A DNA stretch of 64,000 bases from Flagellimonas sp. HMM57 (GCF_021390175.1 NZ_CP090004.1:1612001-1676000); one strand, 5' to 3'; counted from the first letter of the stretch, positions 35,541 to 43,660 are shown. The notes: generated by a model not told the origin, from the letters alone. Numbers and translations are program-made.

Positions 35541-35559
35541 CGCGAGTTACAAACTCGCG
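35541..35559. repeat. REP-like palindrome, copy 2
   Basis: CGCGAGTT ACA AACTCGCG, a perfect 8-bp stem with a 3-base loop. It is the longer version of the element at 33132-33146. It lies 10 bases before the second copy of the arsS tail. Confidence 0.65.
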
Positions 35560-35569
35560 TGAGCGTGGC

Positions 35570-35597
35570 GAGTAGTTGTCAGGGGACGGTGGCTTAG
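35570..35597. repeat. 28-bp direct repeat, copy 2 (arsS tail duplicate)
   Basis: Identical over 28 bases to 33074-33101, including the stop codon of arsS, but here it is not in any reading frame that continues from a gene. It brackets the segment holding the lipoprotein, the small membrane protein and the DoxX-like and Crp/Fnr genes. Confidence 0.85.
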
Positions 35598-35756
35598 ATT
35601 GTAAAAATGATATAGAAATTGGGGCTATACTTATTGGTTTTGTGTATGAGCAGTGGTAGTTTTGACTATTGATTTTTCAATTTGCTATAAACTTTCAATT
35701 TTGACACTTCCGCCGCTATTACTTAGTAGGACAAATTGTTGTAAATAGTTTTATTC

Positions 35757-36368
35757 CTATTCAACCGATTCATCTAATTTCTCATTCAATGAAATCAGAG
35801 TCTGTCTTGTTTCTTCAATATTTCCATTAAACGGCTGCTCGGAGATTCTGATATCCTTAATTCTTTCCTGAAATAATCGTTCAACTGCTGATTCAATTTC
35901 TCGTGGAGATTTTGCCTTCATGAAGGAATCGTATAACTCTGGTCGAATCCCATTTCCAAAATATTCCTTCATGATTTTTAATTTCTTTTCCATATTATCC
36001 AACCTCTGTCCAATAATCTTTTCCCGTGTCAAAGTTGTTCCATACAAAAGAATATAAGGTAATTCTCCAAGGAAAGTCCATATGCCGCTACCACGATTTA
36101 TCTCGTACAAGAACAAAGGACCAGCAGAACCATATTCAGATTCCGATAAACAGTACTTTTTTAGGTCATGATAATAACCTTTTAAAGTCTTATAAATAGC
36201 CTCTTGATTAAACAGAGGTAAATCAATTGTTGGATTTTCAAATTCTATTTCAATAATGTGAGAGGTCATAGATTCAAATTTCATTTTGTAGCCTTGTCCA
36301 GCGTCATATGCTTCCCAATAGTCTCTATAATTTACATTTCTACCTATCCAATACTCGTATATATCCAT
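35757..36368 (-). CDS. Hypothetical protein
   Basis: A 203-residue cytosolic protein without signal or membrane segments. The N-terminus is aromatic-rich (MDIYEYWIGRNVNYRDYWEA); the rest looks helical and charged. I recognise no domain. It lies between array palindromes and has no obvious partner, so function cannot be suggested. Confidence 0.6.
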   Translation of the reverse strand: MDIYEYWIGRNVNYRDYWEAYDAGQGYKMKFESMTSHIIEIEFENPTIDLPLFNQEAIYKTLKGYYHDLKKYCLSESEYGSAGPLFLYEINRGSGIWTFLGELPYILLYGTTLTREKIIGQRLDNMEKKLKIMKEYFGNGIRPELYDSFMKAKSPREIESAVERLFQERIKDIRISEQPFNGNIEETRQTLISLNEKLDESVE

Positions 36369-36400
36369 ATCGCTTTTTTTATTCCGTACAACGTTTAAGG

Positions 36401-36484
36401 TGTAGCTCGTCTTAATGAATTAAATCGTCCAATACTAAAACAAGTTCAGCACGAGTAAGTGAAATTCGGAAATTTCTGATGAAA
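36401..36484. repeat. Array palindrome R3
   Basis: A diverged copy of R1/R2 with outer arms CTCGT / ACGAG, the core ccaatactaaaacaagttca and the trailing gtgaaattcggaaattt. It separates the SymE-like gene from the 203-residue hypothetical gene. Confidence 0.72.
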
Positions 36485-36493
36485 TTGCACTAT

Positions 36494-36694
36494 TTACTTA
36501 ACAGATTGCTCTTTTAAATTGACCAATTTTATAGTCAACTTATCTTTTTCCTGCTGTACTTCAATAGCTTCGCCAATTTCAAAACCCAGTTCTTTGAGCC
36601 AGTCACCTTCCAAACGGATTTCGGGAACGACTTTATGGTCCCACCTACGGCGTTGGAATTTTCGGTAGACTTTTAAAATTCTAAAGGAGGGCAT
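36494..36694 (-). CDS. SymE-like toxin
   Basis: A 66-residue protein of the SymE (type I toxin) class: FRILKVYRKFQRRRW at the start, then PEIRLEGDWLKELGFEIGE, the AbrB-like swapped-hairpin core, and VQQEKDKLTIKLVNL. SymE binds nucleic acids and is toxic when overproduced; it is normally held down by an antisense RNA (SymR). No antisense gene can be seen without a folding or expression analysis. A 7-bp inverted repeat at 36741-36760 lies just upstream and may be an operator. Confidence 0.72.
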   Translation of the reverse strand: MPSFRILKVYRKFQRRRWDHKVVPEIRLEGDWLKELGFEIGEAIEVQQEKDKLTIKLVNLKEQSVK

Positions 36695-36740
36695 GTAGGT
36701 TTTGACCTTTCTACGAATATAAGAGGTCTATTTATACTTG

Positions 36741-36760
36741 GTGTTCGGTATTACGAACAC
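36741..36760. promoter_or_regulatory. Operator-like inverted repeat upstream of the SymE-like gene
   Basis: GTGTTCG GTATTA CGAACAC has perfect 7-bp arms around a 6-base centre, 47 bases before the SymE-like start. Symmetric sites of this size are typical binding sites for dimeric repressors; none is encoded next to it. Confidence 0.5.
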
Positions 36761-36832
36761 TGAAAGATAAGCCACAGTATTTCAATAAATTAGAAAGTAA
36801 AATTTAAACGCTTTGCGAAGCCAAAGGTTTTG

Positions 36833-36855
36833 ACCAAAAGGCCTTTGCTTTTGGT
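36833..36855. repeat. Hairpin ACCAAAAG...CTTTTGGT
   Basis: An 8-bp perfect stem with a 7-base loop in the gap after the 160-residue hypothetical gene. The end 'ttttggttaa' recurs at the boundary of R1 and R5, suggesting a shared junction motif of the array. Confidence 0.5.
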
Positions 36856-36905
36856 TAAGCACCTTGACCCGCATTAACTATTACTACTTTTATAACCAGT
36901 TATAA

Positions 36906-37388
36906 TTACACTATCATTCCAGACTGCTTATTATTTACTCTGTCAACATATCCAGCAAAATAGAACGGTATGTTGTCTTCTTTGCCATTTTCCAGTCTTC
37001 CTTTTACCTTTTCAAATGCTAAAATCGAAACCTCGAACTCTGGTTGCCCAGTAACTAGAATTGGTTGACTTAATTTGTCATACCAAAAGTATTTACCCCC
37101 AAAATTTTTTCTCGCCACTTCAAAAATGTATGACCCTACAGTATTAATTAAATTCGCCTTTTGTTCTTCGTCTATTTCGTGAAAAAAATCAGATGCTTCT
37201 TCAAGCGCATCTTCAACTAATTCTAGACTTTTAACTGAGTAATCTAATCCTGGAAACCTATCGGTACTGCTTGACACAAAAAAATCAGCTGACTTAATCA
37301 TCTCTTTTGTGTAATCGTCCAGTTGTTCGGAATTACTATCCTTGAGAGCAGTTTCTTTTTTTCTTTTAAATCTGTCAAATATCCCCAT
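36906..37388 (-). CDS. Hypothetical protein
   Basis: A 160-residue protein without signal peptide. It starts MGIFDRFKRKKETALKD, a common opening for small cytoplasmic Bacteroidota proteins, continues with an acidic helical segment (SLELVEDALEEASDFFHEI), and ends in a beta-rich half (GKYFWYDKLSQPILVTGQPE). I do not recognise the family. It is an isolated gene flanked by array elements on both sides. Confidence 0.6.
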   Translation of the reverse strand: MGIFDRFKRKKETALKDSNSEQLDDYTKEMIKSADFFVSSSTDRFPGLDYSVKSLELVEDALEEASDFFHEIDEEQKANLINTVGSYIFEVARKNFGGKYFWYDKLSQPILVTGQPEFEVSILAFEKVKGRLENGKEDNIPFYFAGYVDRVNNKQSGMIV

Positions 37389-37420
37389 TCCTTCGCTTTT
37401 ATTTTTTACAATTAAAAAGG

Positions 37421-37485
37421 ATATGAATTCGTTTTAATGAATTATATCCTAAGATGGGTGAAGTTCGTGGATCTTTAGGTAAAAA
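37421..37485. repeat. Array palindrome R4, partial copy
   Basis: Keeps the 5' block (gaattcgttttaatgaattatatcc) and the 3' block (gtgaagttcgtgga) but lacks the inner ctgaaacaagttcag hairpin. It lies between the 160-residue hypothetical gene and the gene for the 102-residue membrane protein. Confidence 0.5.
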
Positions 37486-37521
37486 TCAATACTTTTTATT
37501 CCATAAAAGGTTTTTTGTCCT

Positions 37522-37830
37522 TTATTCCTGCGACCCTTCTTTTAGGCTTCCGGCGTCATATTTTTCCTTAAAATAAAAGCCGATGATAAAGCCAAGCGGC
37601 CCGGATAAAATTGAAGATACCGTCGTTAGCAAATCTTTGTAGTCCTGAATTTCAAACCCTTCCGTAGTGTATCCTATCACAAAGGTGACGAAGATGACAC
37701 AAAAGAACAGAATGACAAAAACAAAGGCCAAAGCTCCCCTGTTCTTTTCCCTTTTTTCATCCACAGTGGACTTTTTCACTACCACCTTATGAATGCGTTG
37801 TCCTAAATCGGTTAAAATGTTCCCTTCCAT
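37522..37830 (-). CDS. Two-helix membrane protein
   Basis: A 102-residue protein with two membrane helices (ALAFVFVILFFCVIFVTFVI and SSILSGPLGFIIGFYFKEKY) and a basic N-terminal arm. No domain is recognised. It starts 2 bases after the preceding small gene, so both belong to the operon of the FAD-linked oxidase. Confidence 0.6.
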   Translation of the reverse strand: MEGNILTDLGQRIHKVVVKKSTVDEKREKNRGALAFVFVILFFCVIFVTFVIGYTTEGFEIQDYKDLLTTVSSILSGPLGFIIGFYFKEKYDAGSLKEGSQE

Positions 37831-37832
37831 AG

Positions 37833-38027
37833 TTATCGCTTTTTTTGAATTTTATAGGTGGGATATTCTTTTTCCAGTTCGAGTTTTAATGTCTCCTCTA
37901 TTTTGTCCAGTTCTTTTTCGTCCGGAGTCACTATGTCTTTGTTCAATTCTATGATGCGTTCCAGAATTTTCTTGGTCAATCGCAACTCATATTCCAGTTC
38001 TACATTGGTTTTGCCACGGTCCATCAT
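37833..38027 (-). CDS. Small coiled-coil protein
   Basis: A 64-residue protein, almost entirely charged and helical (ELEYELRLTKKILERIIELN, then LDKIEETLKLELEKEY), suggesting a coiled coil that may bind its neighbours. It follows the FAD-linked oxidase gene by 17 bases and precedes the two-helix membrane protein by 2. No function can be named. Confidence 0.6.
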   Translation of the reverse strand: MMDRGKTNVELEYELRLTKKILERIIELNKDIVTPDEKELDKIEETLKLELEKEYPTYKIQKKR

Positions 38028-38044
38028 GTTATTTTCGGTTTTAG

Positions 38045-39649
38045 TTATAGCAAGGAGTCTATCAAATTAGAAGGGATGTTGGTCTCCTTCTTATCCAGTT
38101 TGGTATTCTTTAGAAACTCATTTGCAAATAGTTTCTGCATGTCATCGGATAGCAAAGCGCACCTGTACATTCTCCATGTTTTGGCATCCGCTCCGTACAT
38201 ATGATCTGTCAATCCCGGAAATTTCCAATCGGCATTTTTCCCCCAATGAATCGTAAAAGGGATATTGTTCGATTGTAAAACCTCGATCATTCTTTTGGAG
38301 AAGGTCTTCAGGCTCATAAGATTGTTCGTCTCGTTCCACAGTACACCATCAATTTCAATCATACAAGTAATTGGGAATCTGGCAAAGGACAGCGTTGCAT
38401 TGGACTTTTTGATAAAGCGCATAGCGAAGATTCCCGGAACAGGACCCTCATCAACACTAAGCTTTGTGAGTACTTCCATTGCTTTACGGGAGTCTTTGTG
38501 GTCAACTCCAAAAGAACAGGCAAAGGCGGGGCCTTGATAAGGCGCATCCCAAAAAATCTCCGCCAAAGTGCCTGTCGCTTCTTCGTTAACATCTGGAAGT
38601 ATGGAATTTTCCAAAACCTGAATAAACAATGGAATCGTATTTGGAAAATGAGAACCAATTTTTACAGCTAGATTTATGAGATCTCGATATACCGAAGTTT
38701 TAATCACCGGGAACGGATCGGGATAACTTTGACGGAATGGTTTTTTGTACATGCATTCCACAACGTATTTTCCATCATCCTTATATTGATTGATAAATAT
38801 TTTATAATGGTACGGAATGTTGCCCTTTCCATTGGAATCCGTCTCTCCTTGAATCTTAAAGCTCGAATTTTTAAAGTCTTGGGTTTCTGCCAACTGTAAC
38901 GCTATGTTCTTATCTATTTTGCGCACATAGCGTTTTAACAAAAACAGGTTTTGTGCCTCAATGACCACCCCATGGATAAAACCAAACGAGCCAAGCCCCA
39001 CCAAAGCGGCATTGAAAAGTCCATCGTTGCGAATTACCCTCGATCTTAGTTTCTGCACAAAAACATTGTTAAGTACGGGTTTCGTATGTCTCTCCAAATA
39101 CACAATATCTCCAGGGTTGGGTCCAATGATCAAGTTCAATCCCACTACATAATCCTGGACGGAACCTACATTGATGGCAGATCCGTGTACCCCTGTAGAA
39201 ATACAGCCGGCAATCGTCTGTCCATTGCTGGCCCCAGATGCTTTTAACGACTTCCCATGTCCGGCAAGTTTTTCAGAGATTTCCTTGATGTTGTTTCCAC
39301 ATTGAAAAAGGAACAGGTTAGAGGCATCATAGCTCGACATAGCGTGAAGGTCCTGGTCCATGAACGAAAAATAGGTGTTCATATGGGCATTGTAATGCAT
39401 GCGGTCCTTCTGATGTGCTATTTTGGACATGGACCAAGCCGAACCATACGCCCTAAAACCTTGGTTCTGGTTTTTGGTCTCGGTGATAAGTCGTTGTATT
39501 TCTTGTGCAGCATCATTATACCTATCAATGTTGGACGGCATACTATTGGTCGCTTCCAACTTGGTCTTATATAAAAACTTGAGGGGGAAAGGACCATTGC
39601 TATGCAGTGTGTCCCATTTACTTAGTGTCAATTTTGTTGTCTTGGCCAT
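38045..39649 (-). CDS. FAD-linked oxidase (VAO/PCMH type)
   Basis: A 534-residue flavoenzyme. The PCMH FAD-binding domain occupies the first half, with the pyrophosphate loop GASNGQTIAGCISTGVHGSA typical of aldonolactone oxidases and cholesterol-oxidase-like VAO members. The C-terminal half is the less conserved substrate domain. No signal peptide is present, so it is probably cytosolic or peripheral. The substrate is open; sugar lactone or alditol oxidation is the family's usual chemistry. It is followed by two small genes (coiled coil and membrane) and preceded by a lipoprotein gene 6 bases away, forming a compact operon. Confidence 0.82.
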   Translation of the reverse strand: MAKTTKLTLSKWDTLHSNGPFPLKFLYKTKLEATNSMPSNIDRYNDAAQEIQRLITETKNQNQGFRAYGSAWSMSKIAHQKDRMHYNAHMNTYFSFMDQDLHAMSSYDASNLFLFQCGNNIKEISEKLAGHGKSLKASGASNGQTIAGCISTGVHGSAINVGSVQDYVVGLNLIIGPNPGDIVYLERHTKPVLNNVFVQKLRSRVIRNDGLFNAALVGLGSFGFIHGVVIEAQNLFLLKRYVRKIDKNIALQLAETQDFKNSSFKIQGETDSNGKGNIPYHYKIFINQYKDDGKYVVECMYKKPFRQSYPDPFPVIKTSVYRDLINLAVKIGSHFPNTIPLFIQVLENSILPDVNEEATGTLAEIFWDAPYQGPAFACSFGVDHKDSRKAMEVLTKLSVDEGPVPGIFAMRFIKKSNATLSFARFPITCMIEIDGVLWNETNNLMSLKTFSKRMIEVLQSNNIPFTIHWGKNADWKFPGLTDHMYGADAKTWRMYRCALLSDDMQKLFANEFLKNTKLDKKETNIPSNLIDSLL

Positions 39650-39655
39650 GGCTTT

Positions 39656-40012
39656 TCAATTTTTCATGCATACGTACTTGATCTTCACTCTACGCTTTCT
39701 TCCAAAAGTGACCGCACTTAAAAGCACTGCTCCCAGTGTATTTCTATATTCCACGGTATGTAGTTTCCCAGAAGGACATAAATCGGTTTTCTTTATCAAT
39801 AAAGTAAAGTCCTTGGTGGTTGCCCCAATGGTTATTGTGGTATCCAGCTCGATTACCTCCATATCTCGATAATAATCATCTCGAACAATAGGTGCGGCAG
39901 GATTGTATGCTCCTTCTACGCTTCGTAACCGAACGGAATAACAGGATTGCAATAGAAGCATGGCAATAAATAACAATAGAAATGATGGCAGGATGAATCT
40001 TTTGAGTTTCAT
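39656..40012 (-). CDS. Hypothetical lipoprotein
   Basis: A 118-residue protein with a lipoprotein signal (FLLLFIAMLLLQSC). The body has a compact beta pattern (YRDMEVIELDTTITIGATTK) and ends VKIKYVCMKN with an isolated Cys. It is the first gene of the oxidase operon, 6 bases before it. I do not recognise the family. Confidence 0.62.
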   Translation of the reverse strand: MKLKRFILPSFLLLFIAMLLLQSCYSVRLRSVEGAYNPAAPIVRDDYYRDMEVIELDTTITIGATTKDFTLLIKKTDLCPSGKLHTVEYRNTLGAVLLSAVTFGRKRRVKIKYVCMKN

Positions 40013-40438
40013 GATTGCATCGGTTTTAGTGAAAAAATTGAAAAATGGGTGGGAGAAGCTTGACTATCAGCAATTTACTTCATTCATTAAAATGCTAGCG
40101 ATAAAACTGTATGATTTGTAAGATATTCTGTATAGTTTGAAAAGGGCGATTACTTGAAATAGTCTTATTGCGATACTAACTGATTGTGCATTACATCGGT
40201 ATTAAAAGAACTTAAGCATTAACACTCTTAATCTATCAGGCGTGTTTTAACCAAGAAAGCTCACTCTTAAACCGACCCATGGGTCGGTACGTGTTTTGAG
40301 ATTACCCACAATTTGGTCTTTTTTATACTTTTCACCGATTTTTCCCTTAGCTACGTCCTCAATTCTTTAGGTTGGCCAAAAACCGCAGAATCTTTGTTAC
40401 AGACTTAACGGTCTATTAAACCCCAAAAACCGAATCTT
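40013..40438. other. Intergenic region with a TetR-type palindrome
   Basis: A 426-base gap between the divergent oxidase operon and tetR. No ORF was found in it. Its one clear feature is the 18-bp palindrome at 40271-40288. Confidence 0.5.
40271..40288. promoter_or_regulatory. TetR-type operator palindrome
   Basis: ACCGACCCATGGGTCGGT is a perfect 18-bp palindrome. The half-site ACCGACC closely resembles operators bound by AcrR/TetR-family repressors. It lies 151 bases upstream of the TetR-family gene and 258 bases upstream of the divergent oxidase operon, so it could control either or both. Confidence 0.72.
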
Positions 40439-41056
40439 ATGCAAAAGACCCTGAAAAGACGCGAGACCATGCATCGTTTATGCTCAAAAGGCTTGGAAGT
40501 GTTCCATGAGAAAGGCTACTACCATACTAGTTTGGATGATATTTTAAAAGAATTGAATCTATCCAAAGGTGCATTTTATCATCATTTTAAATCCAAAGAA
40601 GATTTCTTTGTCCATATTGTGCAAAACCTTATTGTGCAAAAAGTATATGCCCTTTTGGTGGAACCCCTAAATACGCAAAAAAACCCATTGCCCGTGATTT
40701 TGGAAAGTTTGGAAAATGCTTTGGAACCAAGTCAGGGTAATAAGATGGCCTATGGTTTTATGCTGAACGATTTTTTGACTGAATTCAATAAACGCAATAC
40801 CGAAATAAGCACTTACCTGAAAGACATTCTAAAAGTTTGGGAAGTCAATTTGATTTCAGTACTTAAACGGGGAAAAGTTGATGGCCATATTGCACGACAC
40901 GTAGACTGTGAAGGCGTCGCTACATACATTATCGCTTCTTATTTGGGAATGCGTTCTTTGTTGGTCGATACTACCAATAGACAATTGAAGTATCAATATA
41001 TGCAACAGTTAAAACATTATTTTGGTTCTATAACGGAACGAAACGTGGTAGCTTAA
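40439..41056 (+). CDS. TetR/AcrR-family regulator
   Basis: A 205-residue repressor. The N-terminal HTH is GLEVFHEKGYYHTSLDDILK and LNLSKGAFYHHFKSKEDFF, the standard TetR DNA-binding domain with the YHHFKSKE motif. The C-terminal domain binds an unknown ligand. It is transcribed away from the oxidase operon with a perfect palindrome in between. It ends convergent with, and overlapping by 4 bases, the GT9 gene. Confidence 0.9.
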   Translation: MQKTLKRRETMHRLCSKGLEVFHEKGYYHTSLDDILKELNLSKGAFYHHFKSKEDFFVHIVQNLIVQKVYALLVEPLNTQKNPLPVILESLENALEPSQGNKMAYGFMLNDFLTEFNKRNTEISTYLKDILKVWEVNLISVLKRGKVDGHIARHVDCEGVATYIIASYLGMRSLLVDTTNRQLKYQYMQQLKHYFGSITERNVVA

Positions 41057-42102
41057 GCCTCCAATACTTGATAAATTTTCTTAACTACATCTTCAGGTGC
41101 TATTGTTTCCATTGCTGCTTCATATCCTTTGGGGAACTTATTTCCATAAACCGAAGTCGGTATCAAAGGGAATAGCTTCCTATCTGATAAAAGTGCATTT
41201 TCCATAGGTTGGCCAAACGGATAAAAGCCCGTAAATGGATGGGTGACCCCCCAAAGCGTCACGACAGGAATACCATAATTGGCAGCTAAATGTGCATTGC
41301 CACTATCCATGGAAAGTATAAGGTCCAAATTGGAAATGAGCGCTAATTCTTCAGAAAAATCAAGTCTACCGGCCATATTGACCGCTTCTTTGAATTCTTT
41401 CTCAACAGCTTTTAACTTCTCCTCTTCACCAGCCCCACCGCCAAACAACAAGATTTTATACTTTTCGGTATTGTTTAATATCCTAATGACATCAATCATA
41501 AGATGAAGTGGGTACATTTTGCCTTCATGCGCTGCAAATGGAGCAATGCCTATCCATTTTTTGGTGTCTTGTTTCACAATATCCAGAACCTTTTCTGAAA
41601 GCGGTTGTCGCTTTAACGGTTTGATTTCGGAAAAATCGATGGGAAACCCTAATTCCTTGAAGACATCCGCATAGCGTTGATGTGTTGCCTTTGCTTGTTT
41701 AAAAACCTTATTTTTAGCTCGGGTGAGCGCCTTTTTTTCTGCCCTTCCTTTATTCAATTGAATAAAAGGCGTTCGATCTAATGTAAAATACTTTTTAAGT
41801 ATTTGGCTTCGTAGCACGTTGTGTAAATCTGCAACATAATCTATTTGAAGCGTTTTCAGTTCCCGGTACAATCTCCACAATCCAATTAATCCTTTATGTC
41901 GGTTTTTAATGTCGGCTTTATAGACCTCAACATTGTTTAACCCTGAAAATAGAGGGGCAAAATGATTTTTAGTAAGAACGGAAAGTTTAATGTGGGGGTA
42001 CTTTGCGACCAATGCACCCAAAACCGGAACTGTCATTGCTACATCTCCCATTGCAGAGAGCCGAATGACCAAAATATGGGCTTGTTTACCCTTTTTGTCC
42101 AC
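41053..42102 (-). CDS. Glycosyltransferase family 9 (heptosyltransferase-like)
   Basis: A 349-residue GT-B enzyme. The N-terminal ILVIRLSAMGDVAMTVPVLG and the C-terminal LILSMDSGNAHLAANYGIPV (nucleotide-sugar binding) are GT9 hallmarks; the family adds heptose or similar sugars to lipid A core. It overlaps the upstream DUF4254 gene by 17 bases, a pairing common in Bacteroidota. Confidence 0.9.
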   Translation of the reverse strand: MDKKGKQAHILVIRLSAMGDVAMTVPVLGALVAKYPHIKLSVLTKNHFAPLFSGLNNVEVYKADIKNRHKGLIGLWRLYRELKTLQIDYVADLHNVLRSQILKKYFTLDRTPFIQLNKGRAEKKALTRAKNKVFKQAKATHQRYADVFKELGFPIDFSEIKPLKRQPLSEKVLDIVKQDTKKWIGIAPFAAHEGKMYPLHLMIDVIRILNNTEKYKILLFGGGAGEEEKLKAVEKEFKEAVNMAGRLDFSEELALISNLDLILSMDSGNAHLAANYGIPVVTLWGVTHPFTGFYPFGQPMENALLSDRKLFPLIPTSVYGNKFPKGYEAAMETIAPEDVVKKIYQVLEA

Positions 42103-42691
42103 GTAGAACAGGGTTTAATTCGTCATCGTTGTACATTTTCATCTGTTTGTAGACTTTCATGTACTTGTCACCCTTTTCAATATCTTCAAGTAGTTGGTCT
42201 ATTGCAGTGGATAAATCTTCCTTTTGTTCTAAGAGTACATTCAACTTATCGGTACACTTCTTAATATGTTCCTCGGAGGCATCCGTTCGGTCTGCCTCTT
42301 CTTGCATATGGTAGATTTTTAGTGCAAGAATGGAGAGTCTGTCAATCGCCCAGGCTGGACTTTCAGTGTTTATTTTTGCCCCATCCTTTATTTGAACCGA
42401 TTGGTATTTATTCAAGAAGTGGCTGTCGATATATTCAACCAAATCTGTACGGTCTTGGTTGCTGGCATCGATTTTACGCTTTAAAACTAATGCATCATCG
42501 GGGTTTATTTGCGGATCTCTAATAATGTCTTCATAATGCCATTGTACCGTATCTATCCAATTTTTTCGATACAGCAAATGCTCTATTTTGTCTTTGGCAT
42601 ATGGGTTTGAGAATTCTTGATGCACATCATCCTTTATGTGATATGTATCGATGCTTTCTTGAAAAATAGTTAGGGCAAGTGAACTAAACAT
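42086..42691 (-). CDS. DUF4254 family protein
   Basis: A 201-residue all-helical, charged protein without signal. The central block (NWIDTVQWHYEDIIRDPQIN, then LKRKIDASNQDRTDLVEYID) matches the DUF4254 family, regularly found upstream of a GT9 glycosyltransferase in Bacteroidota; the biochemical role is unknown. It overlaps GT9 by 17 bases. Confidence 0.85.
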   Translation of the reverse strand: MFSSLALTIFQESIDTYHIKDDVHQEFSNPYAKDKIEHLLYRKNWIDTVQWHYEDIIRDPQINPDDALVLKRKIDASNQDRTDLVEYIDSHFLNKYQSVQIKDGAKINTESPAWAIDRLSILALKIYHMQEEADRTDASEEHIKKCTDKLNVLLEQKEDLSTAIDQLLEDIEKGDKYMKVYKQMKMYNDDELNPVLRGQKG

Positions 42692-42727
42692 GGAGCGTGA
42701 TTTTAGACAAAGATATTGCTTTATGAC

Positions 42728-43660
42728 TTACTTATTAAGTTCCAATAGAAAAAGCAATAGGGGCAAAGCAATACAGATGATGATGATGACTTCGCGCAAA
42801 CGCATTTTCTTAATGGACTCTATGTAGTTGGTAAGAAAAACAGCTGCCGGAAAAAAGGAAAATATAACGGGAGTAGCATTATTGGATTTGAACAGGCTAA
42901 CAACGATTGCCAAAACAAAAACCAAAGAGATAATCTGTAACACCAATTGTTTGCCGCCGCCTTTCTGCTGCAACCTTACAAAGACCAAAACGATTACGAC
43001 CATTATTAAAAAAGTGTAAATCAACAACTTTATTGTTGAAGCTTTTCCAAAGAAACCTGTCATTAAAAAATCGATTGAAAAACTATAATGTTCCCAAAAA
43101 AAAGAAAGGTTTTCATCAAAAGCCAAAACTGCAGATGAAAGCAAAAAAACAGTCAGAATTGCTACAACGGGTACCATCCAATTTTTGACGATTTTTCTAT
43201 CATAAACGTTGATTACCGCAAAAACGAGTATCAAGAAAATCAATGCCCAATTATAGAACAAGCTTGCTATACAGATTAAAAAAGATGCATCAAAAATCTT
43301 GTGCTTTACATTCTTCATCGATTTGACGCCCAATAGCCTCCATACCGCCAACAACAGGAAAAAATTACAAAAAATAGCGCGCTCGTGAAGAAGAACATCG
43401 GAGAACCCAACGAGCAAAAGCACAAAAAACAATGGTGTGTACGAGCTAAAATCCGTTACTTTTTCAATTCTTACGATTTTATTGATCATATAGACAGAAA
43501 ACAGAAGCACGCCAACTGTTAAGATCTGTAAGGGAATTGCATCTATATCTATTTGATAGCCCGTGCCATAAAAAACAAAGAAGCAGTAAAAGAGAAACAC
43601 AAAGACCGATAGTACAATATAGTTTATCGGTTTTGTTTTGCTGAAAAAGCTTGAAATCAT
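42728..43660 (-). CDS. DUF6427-like multispanning membrane protein
   Basis: A 310-residue protein with about nine hydrophobic segments and the opening MISSFFSKTKPINYIVLSVF, typical of Flavobacteriia DUF6427 proteins in this gene position. No catalytic motif is visible. It is followed 36 bases later by the DUF4254 gene and is divergent from the small DUF6341-like gene. Confidence 0.78.
   Translation of the reverse strand: MISSFFSKTKPINYIVLSVFVFLFYCFFVFYGTGYQIDIDAIPLQILTVGVLLFSVYMINKIVRIEKVTDFSSYTPLFFVLLLVGFSDVLLHERAIFCNFFLLLAVWRLLGVKSMKNVKHKIFDASFLICIASLFYNWALIFLILVFAVINVYDRKIVKNWMVPVVAILTVFLLSSAVLAFDENLSFFWEHYSFSIDFLMTGFFGKASTIKLLIYTFLIMVVIVLVFVRLQQKGGGKQLVLQIISLVFVLAIVVSLFKSNNATPVIFSFFPAAVFLTNYIESIKKMRLREVIIIICIALPLLLFLLELNK

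Noticed and set aside
33809..36484. Integron attC sites
   Set aside because: The elements are imperfect palindromes in the gaps, but I could not see the GTTRRRY core boundaries and there is no integrase in the window, so I kept the neutral term array palindrome.
38045..39649. Cholesterol oxidase
   Set aside because: The FAD-binding loop resembles several VAO groups, and nothing in the sequence selects a steroid substrate over a sugar lactone.
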